From: Kibdelosporangium sp. MJ126-NF4
GTDB lineage: Bacteria > Actinomycetota > Actinomycetes > Mycobacteriales > Pseudonocardiaceae
NCBI RefSeq assembly: GCF_000826545.1
Contig: NZ_CDME01000008.1
Span: forward strand, 992,001-1,056,000
Direction of reading: 5' to 3'
Length of the DNA: 64,000 nucleotides
In this document: piece after piece, positions 46,079 to 54,838 of the stretch
Position numbering within the stretch: position 1 is the first letter of the stretch
Layout of the letters: every line of letters starts with the position of its first letter
Translations under genes and position numbers: made by a program
Notes under the pieces: model-generated
Databases searched by the model: none
Told to the model about the DNA's origin: nothing
The model's input: the letters and a program-made list of their open reading frames with translations, nothing else

Positions 46079-46663
46079 TCACGCCGGGGTTCCGAGGACG
46101 GCTGCCAGTGCGGCAACCCTATCGGGATCACCGCCCGCGAGCAGCCACTGGCGTGGCGTCCCCGGCTCGCCGCTGATCAGGAGGTCCTCCTGCGGGGTGG
46201 TCATGAACGCCGCGACCACGAGCGGCGGCTGGTCGATGGGCAGTGCGGCCAGGACGGTCTCCAGGCCCGGCAGCACGCCGGAACCGGTGAACTGCCACGC
46301 GGGCAGCCGCCAGCCGCCACGGTCCTTCCAGCCGACCAGCCTGCCCGCCGCGAGGCGGTGCCGGATGCGGCTGGTGTCGACGCCGATGGTGGTGGCCGCG
46401 TCGGACACCGTCAGCGCGGAATCCCGCAGCACAGCCTGGGCGGCGACGGCACGCGCACGCGAATCGACCTCGTCGGGGCGGCGCGGGCGCAGGTCCAGGC
46501 CCACTTCGGTGAGAGTCTCGCGCTGGTCGGCTGAGAAATACTCAGCCGGGTTCGGGTTGGGTGGAGACAACCGCCTGGCCGCGTCCTCGACAAGGCCGAG
46601 GAACTCGCCTGGGGTGACCCGCAACCCTGCTTTGGCCAATACCGTCTCCAGCGCGATGCTCAT
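46079..46663 (-). CDS. Xre/MbcA/ParS-like antitoxin
   Basis: A 194-residue protein with a central helix-turn-helix (AVLRDSALTVSDAATTIGVDTSRIRHRLAAGRL) and a C-terminal MbcA/ParS-type region (PRQWLLAGGDPDRVAALAAVLG) that should cover the toxin active site. It precedes the RES gene, as in known RES-Xre pairs, and probably autorepresses through the inverted repeat upstream. Confidence 0.85.
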   Translation of the reverse strand: MSIALETVLAKAGLRVTPGEFLGLVEDAARRLSPPNPNPAEYFSADQRETLTEVGLDLRPRRPDEVDSRARAVAAQAVLRDSALTVSDAATTIGVDTSRIRHRLAAGRLVGWKDRGGWRLPAWQFTGSGVLPGLETVLAALPIDQPPLVVAAFMTTPQEDLLISGEPGTPRQWLLAGGDPDRVAALAAVLGTPA

Positions 46664-46700
46664 GCGCCTAGACTAGCGCGGATGTGCGGGTTCGTGCGCC

Positions 46701-46720
46701 TTTGTGAAGAAATTCACGAA
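46701..46720. promoter_or_regulatory. Inverted repeat, candidate antitoxin operator
   Basis: GTGAA (46704-46708) and TTCAC (46713-46717) flank GAAA between the diverging antitoxin and ASCH genes. The arms are short, so this is a tentative autoregulatory site. Confidence 0.4.
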
Positions 46721-46810
46721 GATGGATACAAATCGCACATACTCAAACACGGTGCGTGCGGTTCCACCCACTATGCCGCCCGAACGGGCCCATGTCGAGA
46801 GGCAGCAGCA

Positions 46811-47389
46811 ATGCTGATCAGGCAGAACGTCCTCGCGCTGATCCGCGCGGGCGAGGTCACGCTGGCGTTCCGGCGGTGGCGCAGGCCGACGGTGAAGGCG
46901 GGCGGGACGCTGAAGACCGCCGTCGGCGTGCTCGCGATCGACTCCGTCGAGCCGGTCCCGCTACGCAGGATCACCGCCAAGGACGCCCGGTTGGCGGGAT
47001 ACAAGACTCTCGCCGAGCTGACATCGTTTCTCACGGGCCGTGACGGCGACGTGTACCGGGTGTCGTTGCGGTACGTCGGCGACGACCCACGAGTGTCCTT
47101 GCGCGAGTCGCTGCCGCCGCCGGAGGAGATCGCGCAGATCCGCTCGGCGCTACGCCGGATGGACGAACGGAGCAAACGCGGACCGTGGACGTTCACCGTG
47201 CTCGCGCTGATCGCCGCGCGGCCGGGCGTGCGAGCACCTGACCTCGCCGCGGAACTGGGCCGGGAGACGCTCGCGTTCAAAGCGGACGTTCGGAAGTTGA
47301 AGGAACTCGGGCTCACCGAAAGCCTGGAAGTCGGATACCGGTTGTCTCCGCGCGGCCAGGCTGTGGTGGGCGAGCAACCCACTGCGTGA
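46811..47389 (+). CDS. ASCH-domain protein with winged-helix tail
   Basis: A 192-residue protein from ATG 46811; the in-frame extension to 46682 crosses the regulatory region and is rejected. The N-terminal domain (about 1-95) has the ASCH pattern of an RNA-binding PUA-like fold (LALIRAGEVTLAFRRWRRPTVKAGG). The C-terminal part (about 110-190) looks like a winged helix: FTVLALIAARPGVRAPDLAAELG and FKADVRKLKELGLTE. It may be an RNA- or DNA-binding regulator. It diverges from the toxin-antitoxin pair. Confidence 0.8.
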   Translation: MLIRQNVLALIRAGEVTLAFRRWRRPTVKAGGTLKTAVGVLAIDSVEPVPLRRITAKDARLAGYKTLAELTSFLTGRDGDVYRVSLRYVGDDPRVSLRESLPPPEEIAQIRSALRRMDERSKRGPWTFTVLALIAARPGVRAPDLAAELGRETLAFKADVRKLKELGLTESLEVGYRLSPRGQAVVGEQPTA

Positions 47390-47404
47390 TCGTTCGGTCG
47401 GCGC

Positions 47405-47453
47405 TTGACACGTTCGAGTGGTCACCCTAGCGTCTCGGGTAATCGTTTACTCG
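47405..47453 (+). promoter_or_regulatory. Promoter with LacI-type operator, ABC/GH172 operon
   Basis: TTGACA (47405-47410), 17 bases, then TAGCGT (47428-47433). Two bases later CGGGTAATCGTTTACTCG (47436-47453) matches 16 of 18 bases of the perfect palindrome at 54782-54799. A bound LacI protein would block the transcription start. Confidence 0.82.
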
Positions 47454-47472
47454 GCCTCGTGGCGGGGTGTGG

Positions 47473-49002
47473 ATGGACAACGGTGTCGCATCACTGGTGG
47501 GGCTGGTTCGGATCAGCAAGTCCTACGGCGGGGTCAGGGCTTGCCGCGACGTGGATCTCACGGTCCGGGCCGGCGAAGTGCACGCGCTGCTCGGCGAGAA
47601 CGGCGCGGGCAAGTCGACGCTGATGCGTGTGCTGTCGGGGGATCTGACCGACTACACGGGAACGGTCACCGTGGACGGCGATCCGGTCCGCTTCCACGGT
47701 CCCGCCGACGCGCAGCGCGCCGGAATCGCCATGATCCACCAGGAACTCGACCTCGTGCCGGGCCTGTCGGTCGCCGAGAACATCTTCCTCGGCAGGGAAC
47801 CGCGGACCCGCCTCGGCACGCTCGACCGGCGCGCGATGCTCCGCGAGACCGGAAACCTGTTGCGCCGCACCGGAATCGACCTCGACCCCCGGCGGCACGT
47901 CGGCGAGCTGCGGACCGGTGAGCAGCAGCTGGTGAGCATCGCGAAGGCGTTGTCGCTCGACGCCAGGGTGCTGATCATGGACGAGCCGACGTCCGCGCTG
48001 TCGTCGGCCGAAGTGGACCGGATGTTCACCGTGATCGGTGAGCTGCGCCGGTCCGGCGCGGGGATCGTCTACATCTCACACCGGATGGACGAGATCGGCC
48101 GGATCGCGGACCGGGCAACGGTCCTGCGCAACGGTTCTGTGGTCGCCGAGTTCGACGCCCGTGACATGACCGCCGACCAGGCCGCCGAGGCGATGATCGG
48201 CCGTCCGGTCCGCGCGATGTTCACCACCCACGAGACCGTCGCCTCCGGCGAGACACTGCTGGAGGTCCGTGATCTCGTGGTCCCCCGGTCACGGCCGGGC
48301 CGCCGCGACCCCGCCGGAATCAGCCTCACGGTCCGCCGCGGCGAGATCGTCGGTCTGGCGGGCCTGCTGGGGGCGGGCCGCACGGAGTTACTCGAGACCC
48401 TGTTCGGCGCGGGTGGGCGTTGGCAGGGATCGGTGGTGTTCAAGGGGAGTCCGCTGCGCCACCGCAGCCCGCGTGCGGCGATCCGCGCGGGCGTGGTCTA
48501 CATGCCGGAGGACCGGCGGACGTCAGGGCTGACGCTCGACCATTCGGTGCTCGCCAACAGCGTGTTATCCATTGTGGACAGAATTGCCCGGCTCGGTGTG
48601 GTCTCCCGGCGCAGGGAAATGGCCGAGACCACGCGGATCGTGCGTGACCTGAGCGTGAAGCTCACCTCCGTGCGGCACCCGGTCTCCTCGTTGTCCGGCG
48701 GCAACCAGCAGAAGGTCGTGCTCGGCCGGATGCTGCTCACCGAGCCGGAGCTGTTGCTGTTGGACGAGCCGACGCGGGGCGTCGACGTCGGCGCCAAGGC
48801 CGAGATCTACCACCTGCTCGGCCAGGCTGCCCAGCGCGGGATGGGCGTGTTGCTCGCCTCGTCCGAACTGGCCGAACTGGTGGGCGTGTGCGACCGGGTG
48901 GTCGTGTTGCGCGGTGGCCGGACCGTCGCGGAACTGGCGACGGCACAGGCCGGTGAGGCCGAGTTGCTCGCGGCATCCATGGGGGAGGTCGTCACCTTAT
49001 GA
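47473..49002 (+). CDS. Sugar ABC importer ATPase, RbsA/XylG type
   Basis: A 509-residue protein from ATG 47473 (GTG 47467 would place the Shine-Dalgarno too close). It has two fused ABC domains: the first with Walker A GENGAGKST and signature-like LRTGEQQLVSIAKAL, the second with LSGGNQQKVVLGRML and LLLDEPTRGVDVG. The second P-loop is degenerate (GLLGAGRTE), as is normal in the RbsA family, where only the first site is fully active. It energises import with the adjacent permease and binding protein. Confidence 0.96.
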   Translation: MDNGVASLVGLVRISKSYGGVRACRDVDLTVRAGEVHALLGENGAGKSTLMRVLSGDLTDYTGTVTVDGDPVRFHGPADAQRAGIAMIHQELDLVPGLSVAENIFLGREPRTRLGTLDRRAMLRETGNLLRRTGIDLDPRRHVGELRTGEQQLVSIAKALSLDARVLIMDEPTSALSSAEVDRMFTVIGELRRSGAGIVYISHRMDEIGRIADRATVLRNGSVVAEFDARDMTADQAAEAMIGRPVRAMFTTHETVASGETLLEVRDLVVPRSRPGRRDPAGISLTVRRGEIVGLAGLLGAGRTELLETLFGAGGRWQGSVVFKGSPLRHRSPRAAIRAGVVYMPEDRRTSGLTLDHSVLANSVLSIVDRIARLGVVSRRREMAETTRIVRDLSVKLTSVRHPVSSLSGGNQQKVVLGRMLLTEPELLLLDEPTRGVDVGAKAEIYHLLGQAAQRGMGVLLASSELAELVGVCDRVVVLRGGRTVAELATAQAGEAELLAASMGEVVTL

Positions 49003-50009
49003 CCACGACGGATTTCATCGAATCCCGCCGGGAGAGCGTGCTCTCCATGGTGTTCCGCTTCCAGAGTCTGTTCGGGCTCGTCGCGGTGTTCATCGCCGCG
49101 ATCGTCTTCTCGCCGAGCCGCAACGGCGAACTGCTGTTCCTCACCAGCGACAACCTGTTCAACGTGGTGCGGGCGGTGTCGGAGATCGGGATCATCTCGG
49201 TCGGCATGACGTTCGTGATCCTGATCGGCGGCATCGACCTCTCGGTCGGCGCGATGCTCGGCCTGGCCGCTGCCGGGTCCGCGGTCCTGTTGGTGGAGAA
49301 CGACTTCGGCCTCGTCCCTGCCGTGCTGGTGGTGCTGGCGGTCGGGCTCGGGTTCGGCCTGTTGCAGGGCGTCGCGTCGACCATGTTCAAGATCCAGGCC
49401 TTCATCGTCACACTGGCCGGACTGCAGATCGCGCGCGGACTCGCCCGGATCTGGTCAGGCGGGCAGGGCGTCGCGATCGCCTACGGCGACGGCCCAGGCG
49501 AGGCGCCTGTGGCGTTCTCCCTGCTGGGAGAGCGGACGTTCAACGGATTGGTGCCCATCCCGGCGCTGATCTTCGTCGTGGTGGCGGTGCTGGCGATCCT
49601 ATTCCTGCGCGGCACGGCCTTCTCCCGGCACGTGTACGCCATCGGCGGCAACGAGAAAGCCGCTCGGCTGTCCGGTGTGCCCGTCACGCGGGTCAAGGTG
49701 GTCGTGTTCGGCATCTGCGGCCTGCTCGCCGCGCTGGCCGGGATCATCCACGCCGGTCAGCTCAACCAGGGCAGCCCCAACGACGGCCTTGGCTACGAAC
49801 TCGACGCGATCGCGGCGGTGGTCGTCGGCGGGACGAGCCTGATGGGCGGCCGCGGCTCGGTCGTCGGGACGGTGGCGGGTGCGTTGCTGCTCGGCGTGCT
49901 CAACAACATCCTGGCGCTCAACGGCGTCGACCCGAACGTCCAGCTCCTGATCAAGGGGCTAGTGATCATCGCGGCGGCCGGCCTGCAAGGGCTCCGGCCG
50001 TCCAGCTGA
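48999..50009 (+). CDS. Sugar ABC importer permease, RbsC type
   Basis: A 336-residue protein whose ATG overlaps the ATPase stop (ATGA). About ten membrane segments carry the family motifs FVILIGGIDLSVGAMLGLA and GYELDAIAAVVVGGTSLMGGRGS. It belongs to the CUT2 class, which imports monosaccharides such as ribose, xylose or arabinose. Confidence 0.96.
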   Translation: MTTTDFIESRRESVLSMVFRFQSLFGLVAVFIAAIVFSPSRNGELLFLTSDNLFNVVRAVSEIGIISVGMTFVILIGGIDLSVGAMLGLAAAGSAVLLVENDFGLVPAVLVVLAVGLGFGLLQGVASTMFKIQAFIVTLAGLQIARGLARIWSGGQGVAIAYGDGPGEAPVAFSLLGERTFNGLVPIPALIFVVVAVLAILFLRGTAFSRHVYAIGGNEKAARLSGVPVTRVKVVVFGICGLLAALAGIIHAGQLNQGSPNDGLGYELDAIAAVVVGGTSLMGGRGSVVGTVAGALLLGVLNNILALNGVDPNVQLLIKGLVIIAAAGLQGLRPSS

Positions 50010-50025
50010 GCAGAGAGGACCAGAC

Positions 50026-51018
50026 ATGCGTTTACTCCCGGTCCTGGGTGTGGCCGTGGCGCTCGGTTCCCTGGTGGCCTGCGGGACGACCAGCGAGAAC
50101 CGGCCCGGCGGACCGACGTCGAACGCGTCGTGCAAGGGCGCGGACGGCAAGTACGTGATCGGCATGAGTCAGGCCAACGTGGCCGAGCCGTACCGGCAAC
50201 GGATGGACGACGACATCCGCACGGCGGCGAAGGCGGTGAAGCAGTTCGATGTCCGCTTCACCGACGCACAGCAGGACAACTCCCGGCAGGTGTCCGACGT
50301 CGAGAACTACCTGACTCAGAAGATCGACCTGCTGATCATCAGCCCGAACGAGGCCAAACCGCTGACCGGCGTGGTGAAGAAGGCCCACGACAAGGGAATC
50401 CCGGTGATCGTGCTCGACCGCAAGGTGGAAGGCGACGCGTACACCACGTGGATCGGCGCGGACAACGTGGAGATCGGCCGTCAGGCGGGCAAGTACGTCG
50501 CCGAGCAACTGCTGCCCAACGGCGGCAAGCTCGCCGAGATCCGCGGCCTCGCGGGCTCGACACCTGCCAAGGAACGCGGCGACGGGTTCCGTGAGTCGAT
50601 CAAGGGCCGCAACATCGAGATCGCCGTCAGCCAGGACGGCGACTGGCTGCGCGAGAAAGGCCAGGAGAAGGCCGACGCGATCCTCAAGTCCAACCCGGAC
50701 GTCTCGGTGATCTACGCGCACAACGACCCGATGGCCGAGGGCGCGTACCTGGCCGCGCGCGCCGCGGGCAAGCAGGACTCGTTGAAGTTCATCGGGATCG
50801 ACGGCCTGCCGATCCCCTCCGGTGGCCTCAAGGCCGTCGAGGCCGGGCGCCTCTCGGCGACGCTGATCTACCCGACGGCGGGCAAGGAAGCGGTCGAGGC
50901 GGCGAAGAAGATCCTGGTGGACTGCCAGCAGGTGCCGAAGACACAGACGTTGAAAACCCAACTGATCACCAAGGAAAACGCGGCACAGGTCTATGCGAAG
51001 GAGAACTCCGGCAACTGA
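50026..51018 (+). CDS. Sugar-binding lipoprotein, RbsB type
   Basis: A 330-residue protein 16 bases after the permease. The signal peptide ends in lipobox SLVAC. The periplasmic-binding-protein type 1 fold has IGMSQANVAEPYRQRMDDD, LLIISPNEAKPLTGVV, GIPVIVLDRKV and IYAHNDPMAEGAYLAA. It should capture a monosaccharide released outside the cell by the GH172 enzyme encoded next. Confidence 0.95.
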   Translation: MRLLPVLGVAVALGSLVACGTTSENRPGGPTSNASCKGADGKYVIGMSQANVAEPYRQRMDDDIRTAAKAVKQFDVRFTDAQQDNSRQVSDVENYLTQKIDLLIISPNEAKPLTGVVKKAHDKGIPVIVLDRKVEGDAYTTWIGADNVEIGRQAGKYVAEQLLPNGGKLAEIRGLAGSTPAKERGDGFRESIKGRNIEIAVSQDGDWLREKGQEKADAILKSNPDVSVIYAHNDPMAEGAYLAARAAGKQDSLKFIGIDGLPIPSGGLKAVEAGRLSATLIYPTAGKEAVEAAKKILVDCQQVPKTQTLKTQLITKENAAQVYAKENSGN

Positions 51019-51074
51019 ACGCGGACCGCTGCGCGAGGGCAGCGGGCTGAACAACACCATATAGAGGAGGCGGG

Positions 51075-53549
51075 ATGCGCTTCGGGTCCCTGCTCGCATC
51101 CACTGTAATCTCCGCCCTCATCCTCAGCACCGTGACCGGTGTCGCACAGGCGGCACCGCAGGTCACGAGCGCGACGGACAAGGGCCCGATCGGCTGGCAG
51201 GTCTACCGGCAGATGGACCAGCTGGCGGCGATGAGACCTGGCGCGGTGTCGCGGCAGTTCTCCAGTTTCGACCGGACAGGCGGCAACGACGACGGGTTCG
51301 GCGGAACCTACTCGTGTCTGCGCACCACACCGACCGGCTGCGTGATCGCCGAGCGGACCGGGTCCGGCCAGATCGACTCGATGTGGTTCACCCGCGACTT
51401 CGGCTCGATGGTCAACAACGGCCGGATCAAGGTCGAGTTGGACGGCCGGGTCGTGCTCGACGACCTGCTGCAGGAAGTCGTCAACGGAAAGCTCGGCGCG
51501 CCATGGGTGTGGCCGTTGGTGGGCAACGGCGAGGACACCTCCGGCGCCGGGGTGATCAAGGTCCCGATGCCGTACCGCGAGTCGATGCGGGTGACCATCC
51601 AGGCGAACCCGCTCTTCCACCACGTGAGCTACCGCGACTTCGCGGACGCGGACGGCGTGCCGACGTTCAACCCGGCCGACCAGGCACTCGACGTGATCAC
51701 GAAGCTGCGTGCGTACGGAATCCGTGACCCCAAGGGCGGTTCGGCGGTCAAGGCACCCGTGGTCCACGGCGCGATCGCGCCGGGGAAGTCCAGGACCGCG
51801 GCCACGCTGGCCGGATCTGGCTGGCTGAGCCAACTGCGGGTGAAGATCCCGCAGATCGTGGCCAGTCCGCGGGTGGGTGACGACGGCAGGGCGTTCTCGG
51901 TCGGCGGGTCGACGACGTTCAAGGTCGCGATCGATCCCGCCAACGAAGGCGTGCGGATCACCAGGCGCTACGACCCGCAGGTGGGCAACCAGCGTGCCCG
52001 GCTGCTCGTCGACGGGAAACAGGTCGGCTTCTGGGAAAGCGGTCCACGCGTCCCGCCTGGCGAGTGGCGTGACCAGACGATCATGATCCCGGCCGCGCTG
52101 ACAGCGGGCAAATCGACACTGACGGTGCTCAACGAGTACCTGTCGTCCGATCTGGACGTGAACGAGTTCCGCTACGACGTGCACAGCAAAGTCATCGGTG
52201 ACTGGCGCCGAACGGACGTGATGGACGTCGGCCCGAACCACCCCGGCGAGGAGCAGGCACACGGGTACACGATCAGGGGTCTGAACTGGCAGGGCTACCG
52301 GGTGTTCCGCTATCCGGTCGCGCCTGCCGACGTGACCAGGTCGGACGCGCTGCTCAGCGGCGTGCGGGTGGTGATCTCCTTCGACGGCAGGACAGGCGTG
52401 GACGCGCCACTCGGCGAGTTCTTCGGCTCGGGCCTCGGCGAGTACGACACCCGGTCGTTGATGTCCTCGATCGACACCGCGCCCGACGGCTGGTACACCT
52501 CGTGGTGGCCGATGCCGTACGCGCGCAACGCGACCGTGACACTGGTGAACCAGAGCGGCGTCGAGCTCGGCGACGTGACCGTGGAGACCGACCACGTTCC
52601 CGACGCGTCGGTCGCGGCGGCGTTGCAGTCCGGCAGGATCGGCTACTTCCGTGCCACCAAGAGCGCGGGGAACACGGTGCCAGGCCAGGACTTCACGTTC
52701 CTGCAGGCAACCGGGCGCGGAGTGTACTACGGAGTGACGCACTCCATGCGCGGCGCGATCCCCAACGGCAACATGCGCCTGTACCTGGAAGGTGACGAAC
52801 GCGTCTACGTCGACGGTGCGGCGACGCCGAACATCTACGGAACGGGTACGGAGGACTTCTACGAGTCCGGCTGGTACTTCCGCGACGGCATCACGTACAC
52901 CATGCCCCTCGCGGGAAATCCGGCATGGGAACTGAACGGCGACGGCTGCCAGCACGACTGTACGGGCGCGTACCGGCTGATGATCGGTGAGGCGGTGTCG
53001 TTCTCCTCGAACCTGCGCTTCGACATCCAGCACGGCCCAGTGAACGACGCGCCAGCGAACTACAGCTCGACGTCCTACTGGTACGGACAGTCGCAACCAG
53101 CGCTGTCGGAGAGCGACGTCCTCGACGTGGCCGACGACGCGAGCCGCGCGGCGCACAACTACCAGTCGACCGGCGAAGCCAGGCGAACACTGCAGTCGAC
53201 CTTCGAAGGCAAGGACGACAAGGTGAACGTCACCGACGGAGTCGCCGCCACCACAGGACCGATCACGTTCACAGTGAAGCTGGCGCCTGGATCGACCGGT
53301 GCACGGCTGCTCCGGATGAACGACCAGAGCGAACCTTTCCAGCAGGCAAGTGTCTCCGTGGACGGAGCGGCAGCGGGAACCTGGCTCCAACCACTCGGGA
53401 ACACGTCGTCGCGCTGGCTGGAGGACTCGTTCGAGCTCCCGGAGAGCATGGTGGCAGGAAAGAGTACGGTGACTGTCCGAATTGTTCCCCAGTCCAGCTC
53501 ACCGGCGTGGTCGGCAGCGCGCTACCGAACGCTGACAAAGACGGGGTGA
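51075..53549 (+). CDS. Secreted GH172 (DUF2961) glycoside hydrolase
   Basis: An 824-residue protein from ATG 51075 with a strong GAGGAGG site and a clear signal peptide (cleavage near VAQAAPQ). It carries DUF2961 features in two regions: MWFTRDFGSM and NPLFHHVSYRDF in the N-terminal half, and the family core NIYGTGTEDFYESGWYFRDG in the C-terminal half, so the protein is long for the family and may hold a second jelly-roll unit. GH172 enzymes act on D-fructofuranosides or D-arabinofuranosides. With an adjacent monosaccharide importer and isomerase-kinase pair it probably releases a pentose or hexose from a furanoside polymer. Confidence 0.88.
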   Translation: MRFGSLLASTVISALILSTVTGVAQAAPQVTSATDKGPIGWQVYRQMDQLAAMRPGAVSRQFSSFDRTGGNDDGFGGTYSCLRTTPTGCVIAERTGSGQIDSMWFTRDFGSMVNNGRIKVELDGRVVLDDLLQEVVNGKLGAPWVWPLVGNGEDTSGAGVIKVPMPYRESMRVTIQANPLFHHVSYRDFADADGVPTFNPADQALDVITKLRAYGIRDPKGGSAVKAPVVHGAIAPGKSRTAATLAGSGWLSQLRVKIPQIVASPRVGDDGRAFSVGGSTTFKVAIDPANEGVRITRRYDPQVGNQRARLLVDGKQVGFWESGPRVPPGEWRDQTIMIPAALTAGKSTLTVLNEYLSSDLDVNEFRYDVHSKVIGDWRRTDVMDVGPNHPGEEQAHGYTIRGLNWQGYRVFRYPVAPADVTRSDALLSGVRVVISFDGRTGVDAPLGEFFGSGLGEYDTRSLMSSIDTAPDGWYTSWWPMPYARNATVTLVNQSGVELGDVTVETDHVPDASVAAALQSGRIGYFRATKSAGNTVPGQDFTFLQATGRGVYYGVTHSMRGAIPNGNMRLYLEGDERVYVDGAATPNIYGTGTEDFYESGWYFRDGITYTMPLAGNPAWELNGDGCQHDCTGAYRLMIGEAVSFSSNLRFDIQHGPVNDAPANYSSTSYWYGQSQPALSESDVLDVADDASRAAHNYQSTGEARRTLQSTFEGKDDKVNVTDGVAATTGPITFTVKLAPGSTGARLLRMNDQSEPFQQASVSVDGAAAGTWLQPLGNTSSRWLEDSFELPESMVAGKSTVTVRIVPQSSSPAWSAARYRTLTKTG

Positions 53550-53555
53550 GGAAAC

Positions 53556-53594
53556 GATCGGCTCCTGCCCACCCTGCCAAGGCAGGAGCCGATC
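53556..53594 (+). terminator. Terminator hairpin after the GH172 gene
   Basis: A 14-base perfect stem (53556-53569 with 53581-53594; GATCGGCTCCTGCC and its complement) has an 11-base loop, just after the GH172 stop. Confidence 0.87.
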
Positions 53595-53614
53595 AACCGT
53601 CCTCGTGAGTGGGT

Positions 53615-53661
53615 CTTCGTGAGTGGTTTGTTCGCCTTGAGGGGACAAACCACTCACGAAG
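53615..53661 (-). terminator. Terminator hairpin after lacI-type gene
   Basis: A 17-base perfect stem (53615-53631 with 53645-53661; CTTCGTGAGTGGTTTGT and its complement) lies 31 bases past the regulator stop on the minus strand. It separates the two convergent units. Confidence 0.85.
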
Positions 53662-53692
53662 AGCACGCTGGAAACCAGCTGGGTGTGGATGT

Positions 53693-54700
53693 TCAGCGAG
53701 TTGAGCTGCCTCGGGTGATCAAGGTCGCGTTCAGTGTGGTCATGGTAGGGGCCAGTGCACCGTCAGCGATGCGGGCCATCAGCAGCTCTGCCGCCACTTT
53801 GCCGATGTCGTACGCGGGTTGGGACACCACCGAGAGAGGAGGGTTCACCAAAGGCGCCCAGGGGGCGTCGTCGAAGGCGACGACACCCACGTCCCTGCCC
53901 AGTCGCAGGTCCAATGTGGAGAGGGCGTCGAGGACGCCGATGGCCATCGTGCTGTTGGCGACCAGGAGCGCGTCGGGGCGCTCCGGCGCGGTCAACAGGT
54001 TGATCGTGGCCTGGTAGGCGCCGTCCGCGCGGAACTCCGAGCGGCGGACGAGCTTGGCCGAGGTGCGGCGTTTGGCCGCGCGCAGTGCGTCCTTGTATCC
54101 GGCCAGGCGGTCGTCGGCTGTCGGGATCCCCGCTGGGCCGGTCACGCAGCCGACTCGGTCGTATCCCTGCGTGATCAAGTGGGTGGTTGCCTGTTCTGCC
54201 GCACTTCTGGTGTCCACGAGGACCATGTCGGCTGTGCCCGTCGGCAGTGCGCGGTCCACCGCGACCAGCGGGGTTCTTCTGGTGGTCAGCAGGTCCACAT
54301 TGGTCGACGTCCCAGTCGGTGAGAGCACCACACCGGCCACTCGCTCCTGGATCGCGACGTCGATGTAGCGCCGTTCTTTCTCCGGGCTCTCGTCGGAGTT
54401 GCACAACACCACCGAGTAGCCGACCGCTTGTGCCACGTCTTCGACGCCGCGCGCGATCGATGTGAAGAACGGGTTCTCAACGTCCGAGATGATCAACGCG
54501 AGCACCGCCGTCTCCTGGCGGCGCAGGTTGCGGGCCGGTCCGTTGGGCTGGTAGCCCAGCTCGGCCGCTGCCGAGAGCACCCGCGCGGCCAGCATCGGGT
54601 CTACTGTGGACTTACCGTTCAGCGCTCGCGACGCGGTCGCGGTCGAGACTCCGGCCTTGGTCGCCACGTCGTTGATGGTCGCCACACCCACCGGCCTCAC
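53693..54700 (-). CDS. LacI-family transcriptional regulator
   Basis: About 335 residues from GTG 54700; GTG 54691 or 54685 is also possible, since LacI proteins begin shortly before TINDVA. The helix-turn-helix reads TINDVATKAGVSTATASRALNGK, with the hinge ARNLRRQE. The effector domain (about 65-330) resembles sugar-binding proteins (VVLCNSDESPEKERRYID, LLVANSTMAIGVLDAL, VVAFDDAPWAPL). It diverges from the isomerase-kinase operon and is the obvious ligand-sensing repressor for the two operators at 47436 and 54782. Confidence 0.93.
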   Translation of the reverse strand: MRPVGVATINDVATKAGVSTATASRALNGKSTVDPMLAARVLSAAAELGYQPNGPARNLRRQETAVLALIISDVENPFFTSIARGVEDVAQAVGYSVVLCNSDESPEKERRYIDVAIQERVAGVVLSPTGTSTNVDLLTTRRTPLVAVDRALPTGTADMVLVDTRSAAEQATTHLITQGYDRVGCVTGPAGIPTADDRLAGYKDALRAAKRRTSAKLVRRSEFRADGAYQATINLLTAPERPDALLVANSTMAIGVLDALSTLDLRLGRDVGVVAFDDAPWAPLVNPPLSVVSQPAYDIGKVAAELLMARIADGALAPTMTTLNATLITRGSSTR

Positions 54701-54750
54701 TCTGTGAACTGATGTGAACCGCGCAGTGCATGGCCAGCACCGCCGCGATG

Positions 54751-54799
54751 TTGACACTACTCGGCCCGGAGAATAGCGTCACGAGTAATCGATTACTCG
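54751..54799 (+). promoter_or_regulatory. Promoter with perfect LacI-type operator, isomerase operon
   Basis: TTGACA (54751-54756), 17 bases, then TAGCGT (54774-54779), identical in layout to the promoter at 47405. CGAGTAATCGATTACTCG (54782-54799) is a perfect 18-base palindrome with the central CG typical of LacI operators, placed over the transcription start. Confidence 0.88.
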
Positions 54800-54838
54800 A
54801 CTCGAGGGCAGTCTCACTGCGGACGCGTTGGAGGATTC

